A stretch of DNA of 64,000 bases from assembly GCA_037447655.1 (NCBI GenBank), contig JBBHKE010003007.1, forward strand, positions 33,900 to 97,899, in the 5' to 3' direction. Positions within the stretch are counted from its first letter, which is position 1; every line of letters starts with the position of its first letter. Position numbers and translations under genes: made by a program. Shown here in pieces: positions 20,787 to 32,141 of this stretch. A model generated the notes under the pieces. The model was not told the DNA's origin and ran no database searches. It was given only the letters and a program-made list of their open reading frames with translations. This DNA comes from Zygnema cylindricum (Eukaryota; Streptophyta; Zygnematophyceae; Zygnematales; Zygnemataceae).

Positions 20787-21883
20787 TGAAATTCTATCGG
20801 CTCCATTGCCCACAGAATTTGCAGATCCAAAAGAAGCTAATCTAGATAGTGTTGACTCCAAGTTGATATAAACCCAAATGAATGATCCCTTGACAATTAG
20901 AACCCCAGTACACCTTCACCCTTGTGAAGAGAAGACCTTCTGTGTGCTCAGTTCCACCACAGAATGAAAAACTTGAATATGTGTTTTGGACAATATTCCC
21001 CACTTTGACTTTCCCACTGAATAAGTGCCACCCTGGCACGCAAATACTCTGACCCACTACACCTTTGTGTATCTTGGACTCCCCTAAGTCTGCAGCAAAA
21101 AGAATCACTGAATTTGCTCACCCGAGCATTAAGTTATGGTTGGTCAAAGATGACCTTTATAGTTACAAGCTCTTTTAGAGAGAGGTACCTAAATATCACT
21201 AAGTCTTGGTCTGCCTACTCACGACTACCTACTTCTAAACCCTAGTCCAATAGGAACACTATATAGTACAAGAAGGTACGATAGGCGATGCACTTATTGT
21301 ACGGCCATTGTACGACATGGTCTACAAGGTGATATTTGCCAAATCGGGAGCCATGGTTCCTCCTCTCATCTTCTCCGGTGTCAAATAATGTGGCGCCACG
21401 TGGCACCGCGTGACGCTATCCCCAAAGGCCGCCGAAATTTTATTGCGGGTGACGGCTGTAATGGTGGACGTCCAATCAGTTGTATTTATACGACTTCGAT
21501 TCGCTTCCATGCATAAATTGATTAATGCGCGTTTTCGTTAGTCTGCTGCGAATTAGTCCTTTAAATCAATATGTAAATATGCGTGAAACGTTGTACGTGT
21601 AACGTTTCGTTAGTGACTTAATGGATATGACGTTGGTCTATGAAGCAGCCTAAAGACCGCGGTTCAAATCTGGTTGGCGGCAGTATTTTGCTAAAACTAG
21701 TAAAATACCTTCGAATTCATTCTGCCTCCTTCTAAATGATGCGGCAACCATGGCGTGCCTTTGGTCTTCTCTTTCTTTCTCTTTACATTCTAACTAAAAT
21801 ATAGAAGTGAATTATTAATCACCTCTTTTCAACACTCTATTTATTTTTCCAATACAGACCTAGAAAATACATAAATTTCAACA
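20787..21883 (-). mobile_element. Solo LTR, copy B, with perfect target duplication
   Basis: It is flanked by CAATG on both sides (20782-20786 and 21884-21888), so the ends are certain. On the minus strand it runs from TGTTGAAATTTATG to GAATTTCA. It has three adjacent hairpins at 21025-21039, 21057-21072 and 21076-21091. A tRNA-like segment lies at about 21610-21690 on the plus strand (TTAATGGATATG, CGGTTCAAATCTGG). A frame of 88 codons (MILFAADLGES) lies within it and is partly conserved in copies A and C. I regard that as conserved LTR sequence, not a gene. Confidence 0.92.
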
Positions 21884-22157
21884 CAATGTGTGAATTGTTT
21901 TTTCAGTTTTGTTGTTGTTGTGTCACTTAGTTTCAGTTTTGTACCGTCCGCTTAGTTTAGCTTTGTTTCGTACCCTTATAGAAGTATTTAGTGCGTAGGA
22001 CCTGGTACGGTGTACAATCAAATGTACGAATTAGTTTCGACGTAAATATGTTTTGTTAGGCGAGTTCGTTTGCACGTTTCAGCACCTTTTTTTCTGCAAT
22101 GAGTTAGGGAAGTTAGTGGAAGATAAACTGCAACCATTAAGTCTTTTTGTGGAGTTT

Positions 22158-22795
22158 TATTGGAGGTGGATTGGCGGAAGCAATGAAATTATACACAAAA
22201 GAAAGATCAATGCATTGGAGAGAGAAATTGATTTGTATTTGGGATGATTTCATTAAGTGAGAAGCGTCACTTATATACAAAATACACAGTGGTAGTTACT
22301 GTGGAGTCTAAGCGCTCTTATTGTGCGATGTAACAAAAAGATCCTAGTTCAGATTGTAATTAATGTATTTGTGACTTTACCTAATTGACATTACGACTAT
22401 ATTCTACCGTATATAGTCTACATTCTAATGTATTTAGTCTAAAGTCTAAAGGATTGACTTTAGGGCGGCAATGTACAAAGGTAATTAAGACCAAAAGTAA
22501 CAACGTAGAGTCAAGCGACAAAAAGCACGACTTGACGAACAAAATACAAAAGAGAATCAAAACAAAGAGAAATAAACATACGTAGGACAAAAGGAGAGAC
22601 CGTCGCTCAAAGAACTTGTACGTAGAGCCAGAAGATTGGACCGACGCATGTAATAATAAGTACGAACAAGACCAAAAGAGAGTCGTTCAAAGAACTTGTA
22701 CATAGGACGGCAAGAGTGGGACGTCACATAAAATGAAAGGTACACACGGGACCAAAAGTTACAAAAAGTCAACCGACGCTAAATGACCCTTAACA
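22158..22795 (-). repeat. 3' LTR of copia element III
   Basis: On the minus strand it begins TGTTAAGGGTCATTTAGCG after the tract TTGAGGGGGGG and ends CACCTCCAATA. The last part (22158-22400) matches the 5' LTR closely. The U3 part holds two related units with CAAAGAACTTGTACGTA-type words (about 22608-22622 and 22688-22702), and the LTR is about 200 bases longer than the 5' LTR. Its end in TA, rather than CA, is shared by both LTRs. Confidence 0.82.
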
Positions 22796-22847
22796 CCCCC
22801 CCTCAAGCTAAAACTAGGAAGTAGATTGAGATGAAAAAAAAGGAAAT

Positions 22848-23420
22848 TTAGCTGGGAGAAAAAAGAAGACGAAGGCCGGAGGAGAGGCTATGCTGCTCAA
22901 AGTGAGGGCGATGAAGAGCATTAGTGAGATAATCAACCACTAAGTCCGCACATTTCACATAAAGAAGGAGAGTGCCATCTTCGACCCGCTCCCAAAAGTA
23001 ATGATATTGAATGTCGATATGCTTCGTCCTATTGTGGTGAATAGGATTCCGGATTGAAACAAGGGCTCGTTGAGAATAAAAACAAATAGGGCTAGGAGCC
23101 AAAGGGGGAAATCCAAGATTGGAAAGCAGAGTACGAAGCCATACAACTTCATTGGCCGCGTGAAAAGCGGTCATATATTTCGCCTCGGTGCAGGAGCATG
23201 CGGTGATAGGCTGTTTTTTGCATGACCAAGAGATAAGACCATGGTTTAAGAAGAAACACAAACTAGTGGTGGAACGGCGAGAAAGCTCAACTTGCTCCTA
23301 ATCTAAATCTGCAAAACCCGTGAGAGCACTAGAGCTAGAGGAAGAGTATTTGAGACCAAGAGTTTTAGTGCCCTGTAGAAAACAAAAGACACGTTTGGTT
23401 GTGGCAAGATGATCAAGCAA
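22848..23420 (-). pseudogene. Element III RNase H
   Basis: Minus-strand frames read SRRSTTSLCFFLNHGLISW, CSCTEAKYMTAFHAANEVVW, NRTKHIDIQYHYF and DLVVDYLTNAL. The usual FCDSQ has become FYSQ (ICFYSQRAL), losing the third catalytic Asp. STEAEY is CTEAKY. A frame change and stop lie near 23290. Confidence 0.82.
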
Positions 23421-23435
23421 AGGACGTTGGAGGAT

Positions 23436-24450
23436 TTAACTAAGTTTAGTGACAGTTGTGGCAATGTTAAGGCGGGTGGCATGCATAGCGTACATAAGAG
23501 CCCCGACCATCGAGCGGTAAGTTGCATGGGGAGAGGGGGAGAGAAGGGAGTCAGTGGAAGGGAGGAGAGGGGCATTAGCATACAAAGAAGTGGAAAAGGA
23601 GGAGCGGTCTGCCAGGCCAAAGCGTTCCAAAAGATTAGAGATAAAGGTCTCTTGAGAGAGAGAGAGGGTGGGAGTCGAGCGATTACAAGAAACTTGTATG
23701 CCCAAATAATAAGCGAGCTCGCCTAGACCGACCATGTCAAAATTGGTCTGAAGGAGAGATTTGACAGTGGAGATTTCATAGAGAGAAGGACCAACAAGAA
23801 GGAGATCGTCAACAAAGATGGCAAAAATGATCAATGAGGTGCCAGAGCCACGAGAGTAAATGCTAAAATCGGCATCAATTCGGGTAAATCCTTCTTTCCG
23901 CATAATGGCATCTATGGTATAGTTCCAGAACCCGGGGGCATTTCTTTAATCCATAGATTGTTTTAATGAGATGGCAAACCAGATGTTTAGATCCAAGGGA
24001 AATATAGCCTTTAGGCTGATGCATGTAAATGTCCTCGTATAAGATCCCATTTAAGAAGGCATTTTTAACATCCATCTGATGAACATGGAAATCATGTTCA
24101 ACAGCTAAAGCAAGTAAAGTGCGGATAGATGTCAACTGGGCAACAAGAGCAAAGGTTTCAGTGAAATCTATACCTTTGATTTGGGAAAAGCCCTTTGCCA
24201 CCAAGTGAGCTTTGTATTTGTCCACGGATCCATCCGCTTTTTGTTTTACACAGAAGACCCATTTCGAACCGATTGCCTTTCTTCCAAGGGGAAGGGGAAC
24301 AAGATTCCATGTTTTGTCGGAAAGTAAGGCATTGAATTCAGCATCAACGGCAGTTTTCCAAAGGGAGGCATCAGGTCGTTTTAGGGCAGCCTTGAGAGAG
24401 AGAGGGGCTGAAATAAGAGAGGCAGAGGCCCCAGCCGAGTAAGCGTAAGC
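23436..24450 (-). pseudogene. Element III reverse transcriptase
   Basis: The upstream frame reads GRKAIGSKWVF, VDKYKAHLVAKGFSQIKGID, HVHQMDVKNAFLNG and IKTIYGLKKCP. After a shift near 23900 it continues with GFTRIDADFSIY, the catalytic IFVDDLLLVGPS (near 23800) and YRSMVGALMYAMHATRLNIA. The frameshift and a Gln-to-Lys change in GLKQ mark it as inactive. Confidence 0.85.
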
Positions 24451-24792
24451 TAGAGAGGCGTGGCCTATGGAAGTAATAAGCCGAGAGGGGGGAACTCTAG
24501 AGCGTGCGGGGTTTCGACGAGGTAAAGGAGAGGGGTCAGGAAGAAGGGAAGGCTCAGGATCGGGAAGTGAAGGCTCAAGAGGAGCAAAAGGCCCAAGAAG
24601 AGGTGAGTGGGAAAAAATTGTGGGAGAAAGATTGTCAAAAAGAGGATCACCTTGGGAAAGAGGGGGAGAGGAGGAATTATCTTCAGAATTTGTGACAGGA
24701 TGAAGAGGAAGGGCAACTGAGTGGCTGGCAGGAGTGATGGGAGCAGCCGGGAAAACAAAGGGGGTAGGAGAAGATGGAGGAGGAGGGAGACT

Positions 24793-26225
24793 TCAAGATG
24801 ATGAGGGGGAAAATATAGGAGGATTAAGAGGAGAGGGGTGGGAAGGGGTAAGGTAGGTGAATTCAGATGTGAAGAGATTGAAGGGGAAGGTTTGGGGGAA
24901 GAGGGTCATAGAGGGTGAGGGAAGGAAAGTCGGATAATGGGGGAAGAGGGGAAGGGAAGGGCATACGGAAAAGGTTTGGAGAAGTGGCGTTTCGTTGAAA
25001 CTTACTTCTCTTGTGGTGATGACGCGATGCTGAGAAGGACTCCAGATGCAGTACGCTTTGGAATTTGGAGCGTACCCAACGAAAATGCCACGAAATGCGC
25101 GAGCGCCCAATTTGCCGTCCGAGTGGAGGAGGTCTTTGTACCACGCTTCACAACCAAAGATTTTAAGGTGGCGTATATCTGGTTTGACAGAGGACCATGC
25201 TTCCATTGGAGTAGATTTTGGTAAAGCGTTAGTGGGACAAAGATTGCGTAAGTAATTTGCGCAAACGACAGCCTCTGCCCAAAATTCATAAGGCAAATTC
25301 GCAAAGTACAGCATAGAGCGTGACATGTCATGTAATGTTCGGTTGTACCTTTCTGCAATGCCGTTTTGTTGTGGCGTCCGAGGCGCCGTTAAATGACGTG
25401 AGATTCCATGTTGCATGAGAAATTCAGAAAATTGGTTGGACAAAAATTCGCCACCGTTGTCACTACGCAAGACCTTGATGCGTTTGTTGTGAAAATTTTC
25501 TGCCAACGCTTTAAATTCCCGAAATCGGGCAAAAGCGTCAGATTTATGACAGATTGGATACACGTGTGAAAAACGAGTGGCGTGGTCAATGAAAGTGACA
25601 AAATAAAGGGATCCACTGTAACTACGCGTGCGCATGGGTCCACACACGTCCGTATGTACAAGTGCAAGTGGTTCAGTGATGACCGTAGTGCTAGTGGGAA
25701 ATGAGTGACGCGGCATTTTTCCTTGCACGCAACCGTGACAAAAATCCAAAGATTTGTTAGAAAATGAATTTAGTCCAGTTACAAGATTTGGCAAAGTACT
25801 CAAACTTTCGCTATTTAAATGCCCATATCTTAAATGCCAAAGTGGAAAACTTTCGACGCTAACACTTAAAGCAAATATCTTTGGCGTACTATACGATTGT
25901 AGGACGTACATAGAATCTCTTGCTACTCCAAAACCTACAGTATTGTTGTCTTTTCTATCATAAAAAGTTACTCTATCATTATTAAATTCAGCTTTTAAGC
26001 CGTCAGAAGTGGCGACTTTCACAGAAAATAAATTCCTAGCTAGACTAGGAACAAAGAGTACGTTCTGAATGTGAATAGACACATTAGGGACGTTGACGTT
26101 GCCAGAATGAGTAGCCAACAGAATGCGGTCGTCGCCTAAACGAATCTGCATAGGAGATGATAGAGAAGAAAGGTGAGTGAACCAATCAGATCGTGGTGAA
26201 AGGTGGTGACTTGCACCACTATCTA
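24793..26225 (-). pseudogene. Element III protease and integrase
   Basis: The protease motif DWLIDSGASHH lies at about 26190-26222, one frame away from gag. A 452-aa open frame follows (24793-26151): protease C-terminus, the HHCC finger (WHLRYGHL and FCHGCVQGK), and the integrase core with D,D,E in VHTDVCGPM, RSDNGGEF and QQNGIAERYNRT. It ends in the FGCEAW and RGIFVGYAPNSKAY region, then a Pro/Ser-rich tail. This is the best preserved part of the element. Confidence 0.9.
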
Positions 26226-27408
26226 TTAGCCAATCGACGAGGTTTGAGATAGAAAAGCATACCCTTGTGGAAATTGAGTATCCGGAGTGACATAATTTGG
26301 GATATGATGGGCAACATTGCCATATCCAAATTCTGGTGAGGGAGGGAGGACAAAAGGGGAAGCTACTGGAGTGGGAAAATTAGAGTGAAAATGTGGGGAG
26401 AAAGCGGTCGACCAATGGAGGTTAACGGGGTTTGAAGAGGCATAGTGCGCTGCGGCGTTAGAAGATTGTGGAAAGGATGGAGAAGGGGAATAATGGTGAG
26501 GATAAGGAAAATTTGGAGGGAAAGAAATGTGTGGAGGGAGTGGGGGGGTGGGAAGAACTGGTGGGTTGACATGGGCAGCTTTGGCATTCCCTCCAAGTTT
26601 AGGGGGATTGGAAGCCTCGGCTGCTTTCTGCCTCGCCAATTTTTGACAGTCTTCAACGGAATGTCCTTTTGTTTTGCAGTAGGCGCAAAACAAACGCTGC
26701 ACCCCCTTAGAGTTAGTCTTCTGATTTTTGGCAATAAAGGCATTTGCATTAGAGAGATTTGGAGCAGAAAAAGAGAGAAGTTTTGTCTCTTCATGCAAAA
26801 GTTTGCTACAAAGTGAGTGAAAAGGAATGGATTGGTCTAGATTGTCAAACGAGGAAATGAAATGGGAAAAGGTTTCAGGGAGTCCTCCCAAAAGGGTTGA
26901 AGAGAGGTCCTCGTCGGAAAGATGCACGCCTATCATGGTGCATTTTCCGGCCGACAATTCGACGGTGCTAATCCAATCCTGCATAGATTCCGACGGCTTT
27001 TTCATGGAGTTAAAAAACGCTCGTTTTTGAATTCGGCGAGCGGCCCATCTGGTTTGAATGTAAGCTGCTTGAAGACGACTCCAAGCCTCGGCGGAAGAGG
27101 AGGCGCCGCGAATAAGACGAGTGCGCTGGTAGTAAGTGACATCACTAGACGAGCGTGCGCATCCTCGTCCTTTTGTTTCCATGTAGCTATTGCCAACTCT
27201 TTGGTAGCTTTTTCTGCTGGTGTATCAGTAGAGGAAAAGATAGGAGGTTTTGAAATTCCTATAAAATGGTCCCAAATCTTCTCGTGTTTGAAAAAATGCA
27301 TGGCTGAAAATGACCAATCATAAAAGTTTTGGCCATCAAACTTCTGGATACTATTAGAAGTGGCATGGCTAGGCCCATAACCTATTGGAGGTGGATTGGC
27401 GGAAGCCA
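26226..27408 (-). pseudogene. gag: Element III gag
   Basis: The start codon at 27408 is in the 5' LTR (MASANPPPIGYGPSHA), and the primer site is read as GYGPSHA. IQKFDGQNFYDWSF and TKELAIATWKQKDEDA follow. A frame change between about 27120 and 27180 leads to AEAWSRLQAAYIQT and MKKPSESMQDWISTVELSAG, then a zinc knuckle CAYCKTKGHSVEDC near 26650-26695 and a Pro-rich tail. It ends in TAA at 26226; the protease continues in another frame. Apart from one frameshift it looks sound. Confidence 0.85.
27367..27382 (-). other. Primer-binding site of element III
   Basis: GGTTATGGGCCTAGCC on the minus strand directly follows the LTR end. The first 11 bases complement the initiator-Met tRNA anticodon arm. 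Confidence 0.7.
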
Positions 27409-27817
27409 TGAAATTGTACACAAGAGAAAGATCAATGCATTGAAGAGAGGAATTGATTTGTATTTGGGATAATTTCATTAAGTGAGGAGAGTCACTTATA
27501 TACAAAATATATAATGCTAATTACTGTGGAGTCTAAGGGCTCTACGGTGCGTTGTAACTAAGGAATCCTAGTCTAGATTCTAACAAATGTATGTAAGACA
27601 AAAGACTGGACCGTCGGCCAAAAGACTGGACCGACGGTCAAAGGACTTCTACGTAAAGGACTAGACCAACGAAAAAGTACAATTGACTGGACCGACGTAT
27701 GGAAGTACGGATAGGACCAAAAGTGAGACGTCCGGATATGCCGGTCAACAAGACTTGACCGACGTAAGAAAACGTACGGACAAGACAAAAATATCCTACG
27801 CTAAATGTCCCGTAACA
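27383..27817 (-). repeat. 5' LTR of copia element III
   Basis: On the minus strand it begins TGTTACGGGACATTTAGCG and ends CACCTCCAATA, 435 bp. The U3 part has repeated GACCGACG and GACCGTCG words (27610-27775). The gag start codon lies about 26 bases before the LTR end. Confidence 0.82.
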
Positions 27818-28544
27818 GCGGAAAACTTAGAGCGCGCCGAGAGAAGCGTGACGGGCGTCACTCCCAGGGGAAATAGGCGAAGGCATAAATATGCGACGAA
27901 GACCATTATGATGTCACTGCGTTTTCACAAACCGTGAAGTGCAAACGTCATAATGACGTGAAATTGTACGTTTGTCAGATTATGTATGTGTACCTAAAAA
28001 TCGGATAATTATGACGTAAAATTGTACGTTTGTCAGATTCTGTAAAGCGGATAATTATTACTGACAGAAACCTAAAATAGAGTTATTGATAAACTAGAGT
28101 ACAACTTTGTTTTGAAAAAACGGAAAAATCTACTTTGGAATGGATAACATTAATTATTTATTTACGATGATTACGATTCACGGTGTAATAAATCATAGTT
28201 CAAAAGTAGGCGTTTTTATGGTAGGCCTTTGGTAGACGCACACAACTTGGCACTAAACTCGCGTAGAGTAGGCATACTGTATGTGTGTGCGTTGTGCACA
28301 CTCATGTACGAGCGTACGAATCTGACGTATGATATTTAGTACAGCGGACGCCGACGGATGAAAGTTTTTAGCGAACTTACACGGCATAGGATGAAATTCC
28401 GCAGGAAAGAAAACCCGGAAAAAAGAAAAAGGGGGCCGGGCAACCAAACGAAATTTCTAATGAATGAACCACGGAAAAAAAGGGGTAGATTACAGACCCA
28501 GCAAACCGGCCACAAACTAAAAGCTTCCAAAGAAAGGGATACCG
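27818..28544. other. Unassigned stretch with a partial MITE end
   Basis: No gene is recognised. Two short, near-identical segments (TGACGTgAAATTGTACGTTTGTCAGATT-type) occur near 27953-27980 and 28010-28040. A partial end of the hAT-like MITE family lies at 28194-28245 (CATAGTTCAAAAGTAGG, then a truncation). Confidence 0.45.
28194..28245 (+). repeat. Partial end of hAT-like MITE family
   Basis: It carries the first 45-50 bases of the MITE seen complete at 29460-29765, including CATAGTTCAAAAGTAGGCG and ATGGTAGGCCTTTGGT, and then diverges. Confidence 0.75.
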
Positions 28545-29281
28545 TTAAGGGTCAAGTTCCATCAGTCGTTTCTGTAATCGTACGGCCAACTCTACGGGCC
28601 GGGTTAATTGAGCCGATGTTCCATCACGAAGAGTATGTAGTCCACGTGTTATACATCGAGCGGCACCACGTAGGTTTTGACCGGATATTTAAACTCTTTT
28701 AAAAATCTTCACACCGACAAATTTCAATTCAAATCTTCAATTGCGTACCATGTACCTGAGTACCAAATCATGATACGACAAAACTTTTGTACTCTCTGCA
28801 AACGCCAGTCTTTTACGCCAGCTCCTTGTTTAGGGTTTCTGTTTTCGAACATGACGAAAATCCTTTGCCGAAAATAGTGTGACGAAAGAAATTGCGCGAC
28901 GAATGACCGTTTCAAGATTACTTTTTTAATTTTCAGTTGCATTTTGAAACGTACATACCATGTGCAAATTTCGTCAATTTTCGTTGGTTTTCCATCGTGA
29001 CACGTAGTTTATTTGTCCAGCGTGTCACGATTATTTTTTTTCTGTATCTGCCAACCTACCTCTTACAGGTACGTTGGCAGAAACAGAGAAAAATGAAGCG
29101 AACGCCTCGCGGATGAACATCTGACGGTCAATATTACCTCCAAGACCTTTGGAGAGTATTGGCAAGATTCTGTGTAATGTTGTTTCGCGTATAAATACAA
29201 AATAAGCAGTACGAATTGGTACAGATAGTCAAGAATTTATGTAAACTACCCCACTTTTCGACTGATGGAACTTGACCCTAA
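28545..29281. mobile_element. Terminal-inverted-repeat element (MITE candidate)
   Basis: GGGTCAAGTTCCATCAGTCG, preceded by TTAA, at 28545-28568 is matched by its exact inverse at 29259-29281. The 737-bp interval has no transposase. A related end (ATGGAACTTCACCCTTAA) occurs at 42181-42199. A TA or TTAA target is suggested by the flanks but not certain. Confidence 0.6.
29041..29086. repeat. 21-bp-arm hairpin
   Basis: The arms TCTGTATCTGCCAACCTACCT and AGGTACGTTGGCAGAAACAGA pair with two mismatches around a 4-base loop. It lies inside the terminal-inverted-repeat element. Confidence 0.85.
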
Positions 29282-29459
29282 GTCAACATCCCAACATTGC
29301 ATAAAATGTAAGGAAACACTATATGCGGTTTTCAAGTTATTTAAACCGCCAGTCGCTATTAGCGTAATAAACACTAATTCGCTCCCGCATTTTTTTTCCC
29401 AATTCTTAAATAACATATATTATTCTGTTCTTTCTTTTACGCCATTTAGGGTTTTTTTC

Positions 29460-29765
29460 CATAGTTCAAAAGTAGGCGTTTTTATGGTAGGCCTTTGGTC
29501 GGCGCCTTTATCGTAAGTTGTGTTATGGGCTTTTCATGTGATCTTATTAGATCGCTACTTTGATTAGAGACCGTCCGATAGTCTGAATCTGACGGTGTAA
29601 ATAATTTTTTTTGGTCCGAATGTTTTAATTGGTCTAATTTTTGGTTCGAATGTTTTAATTGGTCCCAATAGGTCCAAATACAATATGGGTCTTAAGGTCA
29701 TATTGTATGTTTTGCATACAATATGCATATTGTATGGGCCTACTTTCACCTACTTTTGAACTATG
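29460..29765 (+). mobile_element. hAT-like MITE, complete copy 1
   Basis: It begins CATAGTTCAAAAGTAGGCG and ends CCTACTTTTGAACTATG (17-bp inverted termini). An 8-bp duplication TTTTTTTC lies on both sides (29452-29459, 29766-29773), as expected of hAT elements. At 306 bp it has no coding capacity, so it would move using a transposase made elsewhere. Confidence 0.88.
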
Positions 29766-29961
29766 TTTTTTTCCAATTAGCGAAAAAAATGAAAGTACGT
29801 TGTCTTTTAAATAGTGTGGTGTACGGATAATGTGAGACTATACAAAATTGTACCTTTTTAAGTGAAAAAATATAATTAGTGAGTTTTAGTAGCCGCGGAC
29901 GCCTAAGAATATACGCTCTAAAAAAGGGATGAAATCGAGTTGTCAAGAATGTCATTCACAC

Positions 29962-30239
29962 CATAGTTCAAAAGTAGGTGAAAGTAGGCCCATACAATAT
30001 GCCTATTGTACGCAAAACATACAATATGACCTTAAGACCCATATTGTATTGGTCGCGAAATGAAAAAAACAAGTAACGGGGTTGAGTTCCACATTGGTCG
30101 ATAGAGATTTAAACGTCATCGGACGGTCGCTGATCAAAGTAGCAATCGAAGTAGCGATCTAAGAAGATCACATGAAAAGCCCATAACACAACTTGCGCCC
30201 ACCAAAGGCCTACCATAAAACGCCTACTTTTTAACTATG
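29962..30239 (-). mobile_element. hAT-like MITE, complete copy 2, inverted
   Basis: The same family as copy 1 in opposite orientation, 278 bp, with the perfect 8-bp duplication ATTCACAC (29954-29961, 30240-30247). The distinct duplication shows it inserted independently, about 200 bp from copy 1. Confidence 0.9.
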
Positions 30240-30247
30240 ATTCACAC

Positions 30248-31019
30248 ATATCCGTCTGACACGTCTCAACCGTGTGAACTTACAATTTGTGTATGATTTG
30301 ACAAATTTTTGAACATGTACCTATATTAGTGTAAGCATTTCTGGGACCGACATATATTTTTTACAAAGACCCTAATTAGTATTAGTAAACAATTAGAATG
30401 TACATTTTTTTTGAAAATTTTCAATTTCCTAATTAGCGTAAATCATTGTAATTATTCCTATACACAAAAGAAACCTGTACGCTAATAGAGATTGTCGGTG
30501 TAGTGTAGGATGTTAAAGCCTACATGCCCAAAAACAATTAGCTAGAATATTTCCCAAAATTTTAAGCCATACTATCCCAAAAACAAACAACTTGAATATT
30601 TCTATATATTTCAGTATGGTCAACTGTCACGAAATGGGTCTGAAGTACGATGTTCAAATAAGAAAAATGTACAAAGAAAACATCATGTGGCATTTGGTAA
30701 TTGGTACCACACCTTACCATGTAAAAACAAGGAAAATTAACAAATAATATAGATCCCACTATACCCCGAAATGAACAAGGATATCAAAATTACTAACAAT
30801 TGGTACGTATTGAAATTTAATACAATAAGCTAGTAAAAGTAACACCGTTCTACACATTAAAGTATGTAAAAACAGGAGGTTTGTGGCCGTTTCCTATCCT
30901 GAATACTTAGACCTACATTTGCATTAATGAACACCGATTCGCATGAAAATAATTGATATCACAACACATAAAAAGGCACAAGCGAAAAGCAAAACCGACC
31001 TTAGTAAATCACACCGTAA
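30248..31019. other. AT-rich stretch, nothing recognised
   Basis: Short ORFs only, on either strand. No repeat family or gene was identified. Confidence 0.5.
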
Positions 31020-31145
31020 TCTTGTTTTATGCAACACTTAAAACAGGCACCTGGTTTATGCAACACTTCGAACTCTTTTGACCTGTTTTATGCAACACTT
31101 CAAACTATTCAAACAAGATCTTGATTTATGTAACACTTCAAACAC
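31020..31145. repeat. Short degenerate tandem repeat, four units
   Basis: The phrase TTTATGCAACACTTCAAAC, or close variants, recurs four times at about 31025, 31057, 31084 and 31123, so spacing is roughly 27-39 bases. Confidence 0.8.
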
Positions 31146-32141
31146 TTCAAGCAGTAATGCTTGATAAGGAGACACCTTAAATTCCATGACCCCGTGAAGT
31201 CAAACTAAGAAGTTTAGTTGAAGCTCAAATTTGTTCAAACCATAAAAAAAAAAGTGACGAGGCACTATACACCGAAAAAATATACTGAACACAAAAAAGA
31301 TAAAATACCCATATGGTGGCAATACACCTACTTGGCTAAAACTATGATTCTACACTAAAAGATATGATAACCAATTATCCTAATCATGAAGTATATTTTT
31401 CCACACCAAGAATGAAAGACACAACGCCCACATTTTAAGTATCCGTGTACCATATAAAGAATCCTCTATTTACAACGAGATAAATAAGTACATTTAGTGC
31501 AACGACCAACAATAGTAAACATCACTTCTAAACTTCAAACGCCAACCAGAACCTCGACAACTATGTACATCGTTCCGCCCGAATATGAAGATGCTTCTTC
31601 CATAAATTCCCTCTTATGGAGCAATACATTTCGAAAAGTTTATACTTGAGGAAACGTTGATGACACGTCAAAATCATTGTCCGAAAAACGCGACTGCACA
31701 AGTAAAAAAAAAACAATACAAGGAGAAATTAGCTTGTAATTATAAAGGTCATCAGTGACCAACTATAACTTACGGAGCAAATTGAGTGATTCTTTTTGCG
31801 TTTGACTCAGGGGAATCTTGTCCTCAAACGGGTGAGGGTGGTCAGAATATATTTGTGCCTGGGCGGCGCTTATTTAGTGGGAAAGTGTAAGGGGCAAATA
31901 TTATCCTAGAAGCTTTACATAGGCTGCTCATTCTTTGGGTCAATGGAGACCACAGAATTTCAATGGAGACCACATAATTTCAGTATGCATGGTGGGAAGT
32001 TTCACCTAGGGGAAGATAGAATTATGGTAGTAGATGAGGAGAACAATAAAAGGTTTATGTTAGGAATTCAAACCCTTTCAAGAAAAACACCGATTTTGTC
32101 ATACATTTATGTGAAAAGATGCTAACATTTAAGAAATTTAA
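31146..32141. other. Unassigned stretch
   Basis: No recognised gene. A 21-bp unit TCAATGGAGACCACAGAATT is tandemly duplicated at about 31940-31981 at the start of a 60-codon ORF (31943-32125) with no known domain. Confidence 0.45.

Larger units (their letters stand above)
22158..27817 (-). mobile_element. Copia element III, two LTRs, degenerate coding region
   Basis: A minus-strand element: 5' LTR (27383-27817), primer site (27367-27382), gag, protease, integrase, RT, RNase H, purine tract, 3' LTR (22158-22795). All copia domains are present in order. Gag and RT have frameshifts, and RNase H has lost active-site residues. The two LTRs share their U5 side but differ in the U3 side. The outer flanks show no 5-bp duplication, so a recombinant between copies is possible. 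Confidence 0.85.

Noticed and set aside
20842-21108. Possible conserved small gene (MILFAADLGES-type) in copies A, B and C
   Set aside because: It lies wholly or mostly in the LTR family, has stops in copies A and D, and its conservation is explained by the LTR and its hairpins.
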